Below, one piece after another: positions 15,601 through 25,640 of a stretch of DNA of 64,000 nt. The DNA lies in NCBI GenBank assembly GCA_037783415.1, contig JAZGTN010000024.1, positions 62,001-126,000 on the forward strand, given 5' to 3'. The notes below the pieces were generated by a model, which saw only the letters and a list, made by a program, of their open reading frames with translations, searched no databases and had not been told where the DNA came from. The DNA comes from Leptasterias polaris (taxonomy: Eukaryota; Echinodermata; Asteroidea; Forcipulatida; Asteriidae). How positions within the stretch are numbered: the first letter of the stretch is position 1; each line of letters begins with the position of its first letter. A program made the translations under genes and the position numbers.

Positions 15601-18600
15601 TCAGTTTCCCTTGTGGTTTATAACTTGAAAGTTCATAACTTGATTACACTTTGTGACTCTCACCATTTGACCAGTGTGTTGTTTTGTAAACAAGTGATTT
15701 CATTACGATTGATGTACTTGATTTCATGTTCTTCTTTCACAGAACCATTATCTGTTAGATTATTTTGACTATGTGGAGAATTATCTCTCTGTTGGACCAC
15801 CAGTATATTTTGTCGTCAAATTCGGAAATCTGGATGTTGCGAATAAGGTAGAGGATCAGAATCTCTTATGTGGCAGTGCAGGATGTGATATACAATCATT
15901 GTCTCAACAGGTCTTCAGGGCATCTAAGATCAAAGACTAGTAAGTCATCTCTACCTAGGCTTATTTTCTTGAGTTTTTCCTTCTCTGGTCGTCCATATGT
16001 CATACACAACTATTACTTGGGTCATCCACAAATTAAATTTTCTACATCAGCACTTGCATTAAGTTTCATTATAAGTCAAACAAAAATGGTGTGTTGACAA
16101 ACACAAACACACCCTGCTGAGATTAATCTCATTCTTCTTGAGTTATTGCTCAGACAACATTTCTTTTGTTTTACCTATAACGACCTTGACATTTAACCTC
16201 AAGGTCCAAAACCAATAGGCTTAATTCTGGGGTAGCCCAACTTTAATCCACACAACAAGTTTGGAGTTGAAATACTTGAGTTATTTCTTGGACAACATTT
16301 CTTTTGTTTTAGCCATAATAACATTGACAGTTGACCGAGGGGATCCAAAAACAACAGGCTTTAAGGGGGATCCCTAGACAAATCCACACACCCAAGTTTA
16401 GAGTTGATATCAAGTCTTTCTTGAGTTATCACTGGGACAACAGTTTTTCGTTTAACCATGACCTTGACATTTGACCTAGGGGTCCAAAAACAACAGGCTT
16501 CTGGGGATGTCAAGACCAACCCACACATTAAAGGGACACATTGCCTTGGATCGGGCGAGTTGGGCTATGAAAAGCATTTGTAACCGTTTGTTATAAGATG
16601 CATATGGTTAGAAAGATGTTTTAAAAGTAGAATACAATGATCACACAAATATGCCTCGAAATTGCGTGGTTTTCCTTTTACATCGTGAACTAACACGGCC
16701 CGCCATTTTGTAGAGCCAAATTTTTGACTCCACAAAATGGCATTCCGTGTTAGTTCGCAAAGTAAGGAAAACCACCCAATTTTGAGGCATATTTGTGTGG
16801 ATCATTGTATTCTACTTTTAAAACACCTTTCTATCTAACCATATTCATTTTATAACAAACGGTTACAAACGCTTTTCATAGCCCAACTCGCCCGATCCAA
16901 GGCAACGTGTCCCTTAAGTATTTGTTAATATGCCAAGTACTAATAATGAACAATTTGGGCATACAAAGATCCAGTAAATTGCCCTGTACCTGTAGTATTT
17001 ATCCAGTTTGACCACTTGAAGAGAGTTTTACCTAAACATTTTAAGCAACTTGATGAACTAACATTAACAATATTGAAATGTACATGACATTTTTCAGTAC
17101 TCGCATATCTACTCCACCAACATCTTGGATTGATGACTACTTTGATTGGCTAACTCCTAGCACATTGGAAAACTCCTGCTGTAAAGTATATGAGCAACAT
17201 CCAGAAGACTTCTGTAACTTTGGTAAGAAAAATTCAGTTTCGTTCCAGTTTCATCATTTGGTCAGCTTCATTTAAACAAGAAACAAACAAAATCTTTAAA
17301 AAATATCCCTCAATAAGACAGGATCAATGAAAACAAAATGGGCTCCATTATTGTTCAGTGATTTTTGCCCTCACTAGTGAACAGTTGGAAAGCATTGTAC
17401 AATTTATGTTTGCCAAGTATTCCAGACAAAATACTGACTTTTCTAAGATCATTGCATTTCATCAGACCCAGTATTTGGGGCTAAGTTTGACAATGCCGTC
17501 GGTCTTAAAAGACTCCCACCAGAAAACACAAATCTCAACATATCAAGTCCAAACAGCAATCAGACAACAAGATTTCTGATTATGTGGTTTAGGGACACTG
17601 GGTTTGTGACAGCAGATGAAATATCTACATGCATGAGGGACAGGGAGGTCTGGGGACAACTCTGTCGTAACATCATTGACTGAGGACACCACTCGAAATA
17701 GGAGGAGGACACAACTCACCATGTAATTGCCTTAACAAAGTAATGTTTGCAGTCAAACGAGGCAAACCTTGCAAATCCCACATTTTAACAAGAAGGTCTA
17801 ACAACAAATTTTCTCGGTTCTGCATTACAGATCCTTGGGAGACTTGTGAAACGTGCGTCCCAGCGGATCAGAAGAGAGAGCGTCCACTAGGAAAAGTCTT
17901 TGAAACATTTCTCCCCGAATTTATCGATCATAATCCAGGGATTTCCTGCCCAAAAGGGTGAGTAAAAAGTCGACCGATATCTGTGGTTTGGTGTTTATTG
18001 TGTTGGCTTTTAAGCTGTTGTATGTTTCTTTTTTTCTTTTTGCAAAGGGGCCATTTGTGGTGTACCTCTAGCTCTGACTGGCTTGATTTGCATGTTTGTT
18101 TGTTTGTTTGTTTGTTTATTTTTTTTTCCATATATCACAACTAGACAATCTGTCAATACAAGAATTTGATACAAGTGGTGACAATGGAGGGCACCAGGAA
18201 AAAGCCAAGGCTTATACGGGCCCTGGTCCCTTTAGTTAATAAATGAATCAATATCAATTTAAGAATAACGATGATAATTATTGAAACAGAATAAGGAGAA
18301 GTTGTATATCGCAACCAATAGTCCGTTTAGAAAGAAAACAATTAGTTATTGCATACAGTTTTAAAATTTATAGAACTATTTAAACAGAATTGATTTATAC
18401 AAAAAAACGCATAAAGCGAGGGAAAAAGAGAAATAAACATAAGTAATTGAATACAAGACTTGATAATTGGAATGTAATCATAATATGTATATATGCCATT
18501 TCAGGAGTTTACATCATAGATAAAATAAGTAGGTTTTTCAGGTATTTTTTAAAGCTGTGCACAGTTCTAAAGAAAGGTAAAGGGGTGAGCTGATTCCAAA

Positions 18601-21600
18601 GTAGGGGGCCTTGATGTCTAACTGTATTCTTAAACAACCAAATATAACATCTCTTTAATTAAACAAACTTACTATTGAGTGTTAACACAAATGTTTGTTG
18701 TTGTTTTTTCAAACAGTGGAAGAGCGTCTTACCACGATGCGCTGCACTTCACAAATGATTCACAAACACAACTGGATGGTAAGTTAGGCTCAGATACAAA
18801 AACTGTGCCTTCATCTTCTCTGATACAGTTTCCAAGTTAAGGGTCATTAAGGGGAGACTTTTGAGAAACAGTTAGGCAAGATAGGCAAGATCTTGGCCCC
18901 TCTCCCCATTATGGTGTGTCAAGGTCAAGGGGTCAAGCTCATCGGACTCAATTTCTGGTGTTCTGATCAGCAGAGTGTGGGTTCGAGTCCAAGTCATGAC
19001 ACTTGTGTCCTTCAGCAAGGCACTTAACCATTATTGCTGCGTCCTTCAGATGGGACGTCAAGCTGTTGTGTGCTGTGTAGCCCATGACGAAGAATCTAGT
19101 CCACTTATTGTTAAGACTAAGAGGTGTTAGCCCTGGTGATTTATGGCATGGTTGGCTGCAGATTGCACCACATCACCTTGTAAAAACAACAATTGGGTCT
19201 CATATTCATAACTCTGCATATCTGTCGTAAAAACAATGAGACGAATCTCAGCGCCATGAGGCCAATCAGCGCCTTGAGTGTTCATCATTATTATCATCAT
19301 AAAACCCTGCTTTTGTAATTTGTGCAAATTCCAGCTGCGTATTTCTTCTCCTTCCACACCGTCTTGACCAAGTCTGAGCAGTTCACTGCAGCCTGCAGAG
19401 AATCCCGCGTTATTGCTGCCCAGGTGAAGTCGGACTTACAGATGAAGAACCCAGATCTTGGGGAGGACTTTGATGTGTTCTCATACAGGTTGGTTAAATA
19501 GTAGATACGGAGAGTCACTTATTACAGTCAACTATTTAAAAGAAATATTCAAAGTACCATTGGCAGTAAAGGAATTGTTGGTTTGAAATGTTATAAATTA
19601 CATATATTAAAGAGGCGTCTGTGGTGAGAATGGAACCAACCACCTTGTGCGTGCAAGAGCAGTTGTCTTATTCAAGCCTGGAATTTCATCTTTGAGAGGG
19701 CAAGGCCATTGGAAAATTTCAAGTCTATGGGAATCTTTTGAAAGGGCACCATGGCCAAGACCTGGGCTCCATTTCATAGAGCTGCTTAAGCACAAAAAGT
19801 AGCTAAGCACAACAAATTTGTGCCTACCAGAACAGGGTTACCGGCCAAAATACCATTTCACATGCACCAATTGTGACTGGTGTCCTGCTCATTTCTGCTA
19901 AGCAGAAAATAGTTAAGTAATATTTTCTGCTTAAGCAGCTCTATGAAATTGGGCCCAGGGCAGCAGAGGTCATGGCAACCCATGCCATTGAGTTATCCCA
20001 AACCAGGGCCCAATTTCATAGAGCTGCTTAACGGCAGATTTTGTGCTTACTGCACGACTTTCTATTTCATAGCGCTGCTAACCGTAAGCACCCGAAAAGG
20101 CATGCTAACCTTCTGGTACTTCCTGCATGAAAATGAATAATGTTACAATGCAAAACCATTGTTAACACGCAAGATGGCCGCCTTATTTTCTTGCTAACCT
20201 GTGAAATACGCTTATGCTTAATCAAATTTTTCTGCTACAGTTAGCACGAAAATTTGCATACCGTTAAGCAGCTCTATGAAATTAGGCCCTGCTGAATCAC
20301 TAGACCCCCAAGCTAGCCTGGTGCCAAGGGGCCTCCTGAGTTAATTTTTGCTTTCAATCTTGCATTGTTTATTTTCTACAACAGCTTCTTCTATGTCTAC
20401 TACGAGCAATACATTGATCTGGTTGAGAAGGCTATCACCAACATCTCCATAGCTCTAGTGCCTATCTTCCTTGTCAGCTTCTTCATGCTGGGGTTCGACG
20501 TCATCTCCGCTTTCTTTATTCTGATGAACATCATTATGATTGTTGTGGATACCCTCGGCTTTATGTACCTATGGGGTGTGGACTTCAATGCTATATCTCT
20601 AGTCAACCTTACAATGGTGAGTTACGGCAAGTTCTTCAAAAGATTTTGTTGGGGGAAGGGATGAGATAGGGGGAGGGGCCAACAATAAAGGGGAAACAAT
20701 GGAGGCTGTAGCCAACAATAACAACAAATAGTAAACACAAGCAGTTCAAACTATCAATCATGTCTCAACCTTAATAGAGATGTATGTTGCTCATTTTAAC
20801 ATTTCAGGCTATAGGTATGTCAGTGGAGTTTGTGTCCCACACAACGCGTACGTTCCGCATGTGTACGAAACCAACAAGAAATGAGAGGGCAAAGTATGCC
20901 CTCTACCACACTGGAAGTGCTGTAAGTAAACAACCAAAATGTTTCTCCTTTTCTAACGAGGCAAAAGATTGCTGCAAGTATTGCTCCTCAGTAAACGTTG
21001 CAATAATTCAGTCCCTCCAATTCTCAAACAAAAGGTCCTGAGCGGAGTTGCTATGACCAATCTACCGGGTACTATTGTCTTAGTCTTTGCCACCTCACGG
21101 CTCTTTGAGATCTTCTACTTCAGGATGTTCCTCATCATCACGCTGCTCGGCACTGCACACGGAATCATCTTCCTGCCAGTTCTGCTCAGTTACTTTGGTG
21201 AGTACGCCTAAACTAAGTCAGCATTGTGCATCTTGCAATCAGGGAGATGTTGTCCAACAATCAGGGAGATATTTAGAATTACATCCAACAAAACAAGGAA
21301 AAGGTTTCCACAATCAGGAAGATTTTCAAGTTTGCTCATTAGAACATAGACAGATTAGTTTATTTTCAGGGAACATTATGTAGAATGGTAGTGTCTCATA
21401 CCCCTCGGATTTGAACTCCTACATATTAACCACTTGCAAAAGGCACACAAATTCAATGTTCGGCTTTAGCCTCAATTTTAAATCAATAGGAATATAATAA
21501 TAACTAGTTCTTATATAGCGCATTTTACAATAACGTATCAATGCACTTTACATTAGCGCCCTGGTCATTGGGCCAATAACATTCCTTTCTCAGCTCCCTG

Positions 21601-22191
21601 GAGAGCATATACAGCCCGAGCTGCCATGGCGCTCCGAAGCTTTTTCCTACACAATATCAACCTCTACCCTTGCAGGTACCCATTTATACCCCTGGGTGAA
21701 GAGAAGCAATTGTAGTAAAGCATCTTGCTCAAGGACAGTGTTATGACAGGGATTCGAACCCAAACTCCGATGACTTAACCATCAGAACTTGAATTCAACG
21801 CTCTAAACCGCTAGACCATGACAATCTATCCCGATGTGTGTCACAGGTCTGAACCTCAAACAACAATCCAGATTTACAGATTGTTTTCTCTCATTTTTCT
21901 TGTACAGGGCCAGGGATAAATAAGGCACAACTTCTCATGGAGCAACAGGAAGATCAAAAATCCCTGCTGGCCAATGGTTCCAAACAGCAAGAAGTCAATG
22001 GTATTAGCAACATGCATGAAACTATGCCAGATACCAGTGACGAGGTGCCACGAGATTATGCTGAAGTTGTGACATATGAGGAGGTCGGAGTTCAAGTTAA
22101 ATTGAATCGCAAGAAGAAAACAGAAAGCAAAGACACCAGCAATGAGAAGGAGGAGGTAGACATTACCCCAGAAGAGACAACAGATTTGTAA
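6682..22191 (+). CDS. NPC1L1-like: NPC1/NPC1L1-family sterol transporter, complete, 20 coding exons
   Basis: Multipass membrane protein that moves cholesterol or related sterols out of the endosome/lysosome lumen or across the apical membrane. Exons: 6682-6747, 7298-8563, 9312-9550, 10065-10183, 10892-11070, 11492-11620, 12471-12653, 12962-13076, 13699-13826, 14479-14622, 15038-15127, 15743-15939, 17098-17222, 17831-17957, 18717-18778, 19335-19488, 20385-20616, 20808-20921, 21035-21197, 21908-22191. They sum to 1371 codons plus TAA. Visible: signal peptide (1-22); Cys-rich sterol-binding N-terminal domain (about 23-260) with CCDLDQL, RCPSC and CSCQDC; first TM about 263-292; sterol-sensing domain in exons 6-9 with E705 and D717 (GADNIFIL), matching NPC1 E688/D700; SVEFVSH at 1191-1196; cytosolic tail from 1278 with DQKSLL (1293-1298), YAEV and YEEV sorting-like motifs. 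[18 protein letters not shown] and the 1266-bp exon 2 resemble NPC1L1 more than NPC1, but orthology was judged from memory. Confidence 0.93.
11130..11190 (-). repeat. tRNA-Leu/Ser-headed SINE fragment
   Basis: Read on the minus strand this stretch begins GTCGTGGCCGAGTGGTTAAG, an A-box-like head of a class II tRNA, followed by CACCGAACTCAAGCTC. No B box follows, so it is a truncated head. It belongs to the same family as the longer copy near 18905-19100, which continues with TGTGGGTTCGAGTCC. It lies in intron 5 of the NPC1-family gene. Confidence 0.6.
12129..12287 (-). repeat. tRNA-derived SINE (family with GCTCAGTTGGTAGAGC head), copy 1
   Basis: Degenerate copy of a SINE whose minus-strand head reads like a tRNA (A box around TAGCTTAGTTGGTAGAGC, B-box region damaged by a small duplication of GCGGGATTTG). 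The body runs through an AATTTTTCTTTG segment to CACTTGTGGTTTATTAC. Three related copies occur at 15331-15472, 15494-15628 and 26408-26543. Intron 6 of the NPC1-family gene. Confidence 0.7.
15331..15472 (-). repeat. tRNA-derived SINE, copy 2
   Basis: Minus-strand tRNA-like head with A box GCTCAGTTGGTAGAGC and B box GGTTCAAATCCC, then a CTAGTCAATTTG segment. It lies head-to-head with copy 3 (15494-15628, opposite orientation) in intron 11 of the NPC1-family gene, so the transcript could fold on itself. Confidence 0.75.
15494..15628 (+). repeat. tRNA-derived SINE, copy 3 (inverted relative to copy 2)
   Basis: Plus-strand copy with AGTTGGTAGAGCGCAGCC, B box AGTTCGAATCCC, then TTTTGTTCAACCCCAAATTA and a 3' body ending TTGTGGTTTATAACTTG. 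The 3' body is the one seen inverted at the start of copy 1. Confidence 0.7.
16135..16530. repeat. Degenerate tandem repeat, three units of about 130 bp
   Basis: Three successive units share the order: CTTGAGTTAT, GGACAACATTTC, GACCTTGACATTTGACC, GGTCCAAAAACAACAGGCTT, then a segment ending in CACACA. The units have drifted by substitutions and small indels. They lie in intron 12 of the NPC1-family gene and run directly into the foldback element that starts at 16531. Confidence 0.75.
16531..16915. mobile_element. Long-palindrome foldback element (MITE-like) in NPC1-family intron 12
   Basis: The first and last halves are inverted copies over nearly the whole 385 bp. The left end reads AAGGGACACATTGCCTTGGA, the right end its near-exact reverse complement, and the arms meet at a short spacer around GCCAAATTTTTGACTC (about 16720). 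If the outer base is treated as flank, TAA lies on both sides, consistent with a 3-bp target duplication. No coding capacity. I recall closely related repeats in echinoderm genomes. Confidence 0.85.
18170..18650. other. Probable old repeat-derived intronic sequence
   Basis: Part of NPC1-family intron 14. It includes a GTTT microsatellite just upstream (about 18093-18120) and a stretch with GAGGGCACCAGG, GGGCCCTGGTCCC and GGTGAGCTGATTCCAAAG that looks like a decayed interspersed repeat. I could not assign a family and see no open frame. Confidence 0.3.
18899..19110 (+). repeat. tRNA-Leu/Ser-headed SINE
   Basis: A degenerate tRNA-like head is followed by TGTGGGTTCGAGTCC (B box) and the body segment TGTCCTTCAGCAAGGCACTT, then GTCCTTCAGATGGGACGT. 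This layout is that of a widespread deuterostome SINE. The fragment at 11130-11190 is the head of the same family. Intron 15 of the NPC1-family gene. Confidence 0.7.
19764..19956. mobile_element. MITE with GGGCYC...ATTTCATAGAGC terminal inverted repeats, copy 1
   Basis: Left end GGGCTCCATTTCATAGAGCT, then GCTTAAGC; right end is its near reverse complement, ending GAAATTGGGCCC. About 193 bp, non-coding, in intron 16 of the NPC1-family gene. A second copy of the family starts 50 bp downstream. Confidence 0.85.
20006..20290. mobile_element. MITE with GGGCCC...ATTTCATAGAGC terminal inverted repeats, copy 2
   Basis: Left end GGGCCCAATTTCATAGAGCT then GCTTAAC; right end reads GTTAAGCAGCTCTATGAAAT then TAGGCCCT. 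About 285 bp with internal degenerate copies of TTTCATAGCGCTGCTAA. Same family as 19764-19956. Its right end is about 95 bp before exon 17. Confidence 0.85.
21230..21362. repeat. Dispersed repeat of the AATCAGGGAG family, copy 1
   Basis: Contains TCTTGCAATCAGGGAGATGT, then CAACAATCAGGGAG, GGTTTCCACAATCAGGAAGA and GACAGATTAGTTT. The same ordered blocks recur at 26005-26204 and 34566-34740. Intron 19 of the NPC1-family gene. Confidence 0.65.
21490..21835 (-). repeat. SINE-like interspersed repeat with tRNA-like 5' part on the minus strand
   Basis: On the minus strand a tRNA-like head (GGTCTAGCGGTTTAGAGCGT) is followed by GGGTTCGAATCCCTGTCATA, a body with CCTTGAGCAAGATGCTTTAC and GGGTATAAATGGGTACCTGC, and an end that reads GCGCTATATAAGAACTAG then a TTAT-rich tail. 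A partial copy of the 3' end occurs near 43155-43235. Located in the last intron of the NPC1-family gene. Confidence 0.7.
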
Positions 22192-22230
22192 TTTATTAGT
22201 TATACTTGTCCCCAGAGAGTAGATCTAGAC

Positions 22231-22236
22231 AATAAA
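22231..22236 (+). promoter_or_regulatory. Candidate poly(A) signal of the NPC1-family gene
   Basis: AATAAA 40 bp after the stop codon gives a very short 3' UTR. A second AATAAA lies at 25726-25731, downstream of the retrotransposon insertion. If that one is used, the LINE and the 91-bp repeats would be inside the 3' UTR. Confidence 0.45.
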
Positions 22237-22654
22237 CACACAGTGCTCATGAAACATCTAAGCCTTCTTGCATAAGGACGGGATGATCACTCACTAAAGT
22301 AGTAGAAGACTGACAAGTAAGTAGTGTTGGGGTCTTATACATGTAGGTGGCCTTCCAAATCCTTGTTTGTATAACAATCATGTGATTAGAAAAATTGCCC
22401 AAAGTCTGACCCAAAAATGGCTTTCATAAAAAACCACTAAATTTGACGTTAGATGGTTCTACGGTATCTCATTCCATGAACAATGAGGGTGTGTGATAGT
22501 TGTTGTCCCTGGCCCATGCTTGCTCATTCATATCATATTCATACCTTATTTTATATGCATGAGACATGCATGAGACATGACACATCTTTAGTTTGTACAT
22601 AAACTGCATACTGCTAAAAAATGTTGGCACTTTTTAGTATAAGTGTCTGGAAAA
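22237..22654. other. Unannotated 3' flank of the NPC1-family gene
   Basis: No coding or repeat feature recognised apart from a small GCATGAGACATGCATGAGAC duplication near 22558-22577. It may be 3' UTR if the distal poly(A) signal is used. Confidence 0.4.
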
Positions 22655-22928
22655 GTCTGACTTTTGTCATGTTACGTTTTACTTGTATTTGTACAACAAT
22701 GTTTGGGAATTGATGGGAGGGAGGGAGGGGGAGTGACCTGGATAAGTCTGACTTTTGTCATGTTACGTTTTACTTGTATTTGTACAACAATGTTTGGGAA
22801 TTGATGGGAGGGAGGGAGGGGGAGTGACCTGGATAAGTCTGACTTTTGTCATGTTACGTTTTACTTGTATTTGTACAACAATGTTTGGGAATTGATGGGA
22901 GGGAGGGAGGGGGGAGTGACCTGGATAA
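22655..22928. repeat. 91-bp tandem repeat, three units, each with a G-quadruplex motif
   Basis: Units begin at 22655, 22746 and 22837 with GTCTGACTTTTGTCATGTTA and are essentially identical; the third has one extra G. Each contains GGGAGGGAGGGAGGGGG, a four-tract G run with single-base loops (first copy 22715-22731). Near identity means recent expansion. It ends 42 bp before the target duplication of the LINE. Confidence 0.95.
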
Positions 22929-22969
22929 TGAAATAATATTTTAAAAATAACGATGACTTTTGGACAAAT

Positions 22970-22980
22970 TACATGGCCCA
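22970..22980. repeat. Left target-site duplication of the LINE (TACATGGCCCA)
   Basis: TACATGGCCCA here is repeated exactly at 25630-25640. The two copies bracket the retrotransposon, which is the signature of target-primed reverse transcription. Confidence 0.88.
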
Positions 22981-25629
22981 GAGAGCGAGGAAGGCACTAC
23001 TGGGAGTGCGATCTCAATCTGAGAGGATTCTCATTGCTGAGTTCAACAGCAACCCACTCACAACCGTCATCGTAGTCTACTCGCCCACCAACGCTACACC
23101 ACAGGAGCAGGTTGAGAAATTCTACGAGACCTTTACAGCAGCAGTGATGGGAGTGCCGGCTCACAATTTCCTGACAATACTGGGCGATTTCAACGCTAGA
23201 CTAGGCCCTGAAGATGCACCGTTCACCTATCATGATGCTACCAACCGAAATGGAGCACTACTAGCCGAGTTCATATCGGAACATCAACTCTTGGCAGCTA
23301 ATACATTGTTCAAAAAACGCAAGGGAAAGATGTGGACCTTCCAAGACAGAGGCTTGGGGATGAGGCGTCAACTAGACTACATCCTAGTGCGGCGCAAGTG
23401 GAGGAACAGCATTCTGAATGCTGAACCATACTCTTCTTTCAACTCCGTCAGCTCAGACCACAGAGTGGTCTCCATGAAGGTGCGCCTCAGTCTCAGAGTA
23501 CCAAAGCCGAGCTGTAGGATTAGGTACAACTGGAAGGAGTTCTCATCCCGCCCTGATATTCAAGAACGCTATACAGTGGTAGTGCGCAACCACTACCAAT
23601 TGTTACAGGTGGATGAAGACCCTACTGAGTGGTACGGAAGGTTCATTAAAGCAAACGAGATAGCAACAAAGGAGTGCGTACCTAAACAGGAACGGGTAAA
23701 GAAATCTCTTCAGTCGAAGCATCCAGACATCACAGCTGCGAGAGAGGCTGTCAAACTGGCACGCCTGTCCTGCGACAGTGACCAGACTGAAGAGAACAAG
23801 CAAGCTCATAGAATGGCAAAACAACATTTATTCTACACCTATGATAAGCTTAAAGAAGAAGTCCTCAATGAGAGGACCCAAAGGATTGAGGCGGAGCATG
23901 GTGGAGCACGCTACGGCGAGGCCTGGAAGGTCATCAACGAAATAACTGGGCGCAGGAAAGCAAAGGAAGGGCAGGTAGCTGGAGCTACCCCACAGAAAGA
24001 GTTGACACATGGTACACCCATTTCCGCAACCTGCTAGGCAGCGCACCAGAGGTTGAGTATTCAGATGAGGAGATTCCCGATATCTTTCCGGACCTTGACA
24101 TCGATGATGGTCCATTCTCGGCTGCAGAATATGCCAGAGTCAAGGCTTCCCTCAAACAAGGCAAGGCAGCAGGGCCGGATGACATTCCACCAGAGGTACT
24201 CAAGAACTGTGACCTTGACGCCATAGTGCTGGAGATGTGTAACACGGCCCTAATGGAGAATCAGAAGCCGGCACAGTGGTCGCTCAACAAGATCATAACG
24301 ATACCTAAGACCGGTAACCTCTCATCCCCTGACAACTACAGAGGCATCAGTCTCTCATGCATCATTGCAAAGATGTACAACCGTCTAATACTTAATCACA
24401 TCAGTGGCGTCATTGATCCTCTGCTCAGAAATAACCAAAATGGCTTCCGTTCAAAGCGCACAACCACTGCACAAATCCTAGCTCTGAGACGCATTATCGA
24501 GGAAGTGAAATTAAACAACCTACCAGCAGTATTCACATTTATCAATTTCAAGAAGGCATTTGATTCCATACATCGGGGGAAAATGATAAGAATCTTAAAG
24601 GCCTACGCGGTTCCTCCCCTGCTACATGTACTCCGTGCCATAGAGTCAATGTACGCCAACACACAGGCTAAGGTGGTTACTCCGGATGGTGGGACTGACT
24701 GGTTTGATATCACAGCAGGAGTGCTACAAGGCGACACCCTGGCACCCTTCCTGTTTATCATCGTTCTCGACTATGCCCTCGGTAGAGCCATCAGTGGGAG
24801 AGAGTCCGAGCTCGGATTCACTATCACTCCGAGAAGATAAAGAAGGCATCCAGCGGTCACTGAAACTGATCTAGACTTTGCTGATGACGTCGAGCTGATG
24901 TCTGATCTAGTCGAGCAGGCGCAGGTACTCCTACACCATGTAGAAGCTGAGTGCAAGAAGGTAGGACTCAGGCTCAATGCAAAGAAAACTGAGTACTCCA
25001 CTTACAACACGCCCGAACACACTCCATTAAAGGCGCTGGAGGGTAGAGAACTGAATGAAGTCCCTGACTTTAAGTACCTTGGCGCATGGATCAACTCTAG
25101 CGACCAGGACATCAAGGTCAGGAAAGGAAAGGCATGCGGGGCACTGGCTGACATGAAGAAAGTGTGGAGCTCCACCATTAGCCGCAACGTAAAGATCTCT
25201 TTCTTCTTGGCAACCATCGAGTCAGTGCTTCTGTATGGATGCGAAACATGGACTCTAACTCCTACAATGGAGAAGTCGTTCAATGGATGCACACACGCAT
25301 GCTCCGAGTGGTGCTCAATGTATCCTGGGAGGACCATGTAACCAATGACGACCTATATGGCGACCTCCCTAGGGTCGGAGACAAAATCGCAGCCCGTCGG
25401 ATGCAGTTAGCAGGCCGGAGTTGGAGGCACACAAAGTCATTCTCTGGAAACCAACTCACGGACACAGGAGACGTGGAAGATCGAAATTGTCTTACACAGG
25501 GGTGCTGCAAAAGGACACCGGTGTGGAGTCAACAGACGAACTGGCCACTCTGATGCAAGACCGAATTACTTGGAAAAGCCATACTCGAGCCCGCCTGTGG
25601 GCGACCGAGTGAGTGAGTGAGTTAGTGAA
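22981..25629 (+). mobile_element. 5'-truncated, inactivated non-LTR retrotransposon (APE endonuclease + reverse transcriptase, RTE-like)
   Basis: Encodes an apurinic-type endonuclease remnant (VVYSPTN, LGDFNARLG, QLDYILVRR, SSDHRVV; about 22981-23510), a linker, a reverse transcriptase (PDNYRGISL, QNGFRSKRTTTAQ, GVLQGDTLAPFLF, FADD at 24877-24888) and a C-terminal region with VLLYGCETWTLT. It is dead: single-base losses shift the frame near 23995, 25290 and 25435; a TAA lies in frame at 24838-24840; and the motif A aspartate is Asn (24544-24546, NFKKAFDS). The 5' end is truncated inside the endonuclease. The ATG at 22973 belongs to the flanking duplication, not to the element. The 3' end is a short GTGA-type repeat, as in RTE elements. 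Clade assignment is by eye. Confidence 0.9.
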
Positions 25630-25640
25630 TACATGGCCCA
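25630..25640. repeat. Right target-site duplication of the LINE (TACATGGCCCA)
   Basis: Exact copy of 22970-22980, placed directly after the GTGA-rich 3' tail of the element. Confidence 0.88.

Noticed and set aside
22973..24037. A 354-residue ORF that could be called as a host gene
   Set aside because: It is the endonuclease part of a retrotransposon, and its ATG lies in the target-site duplication.
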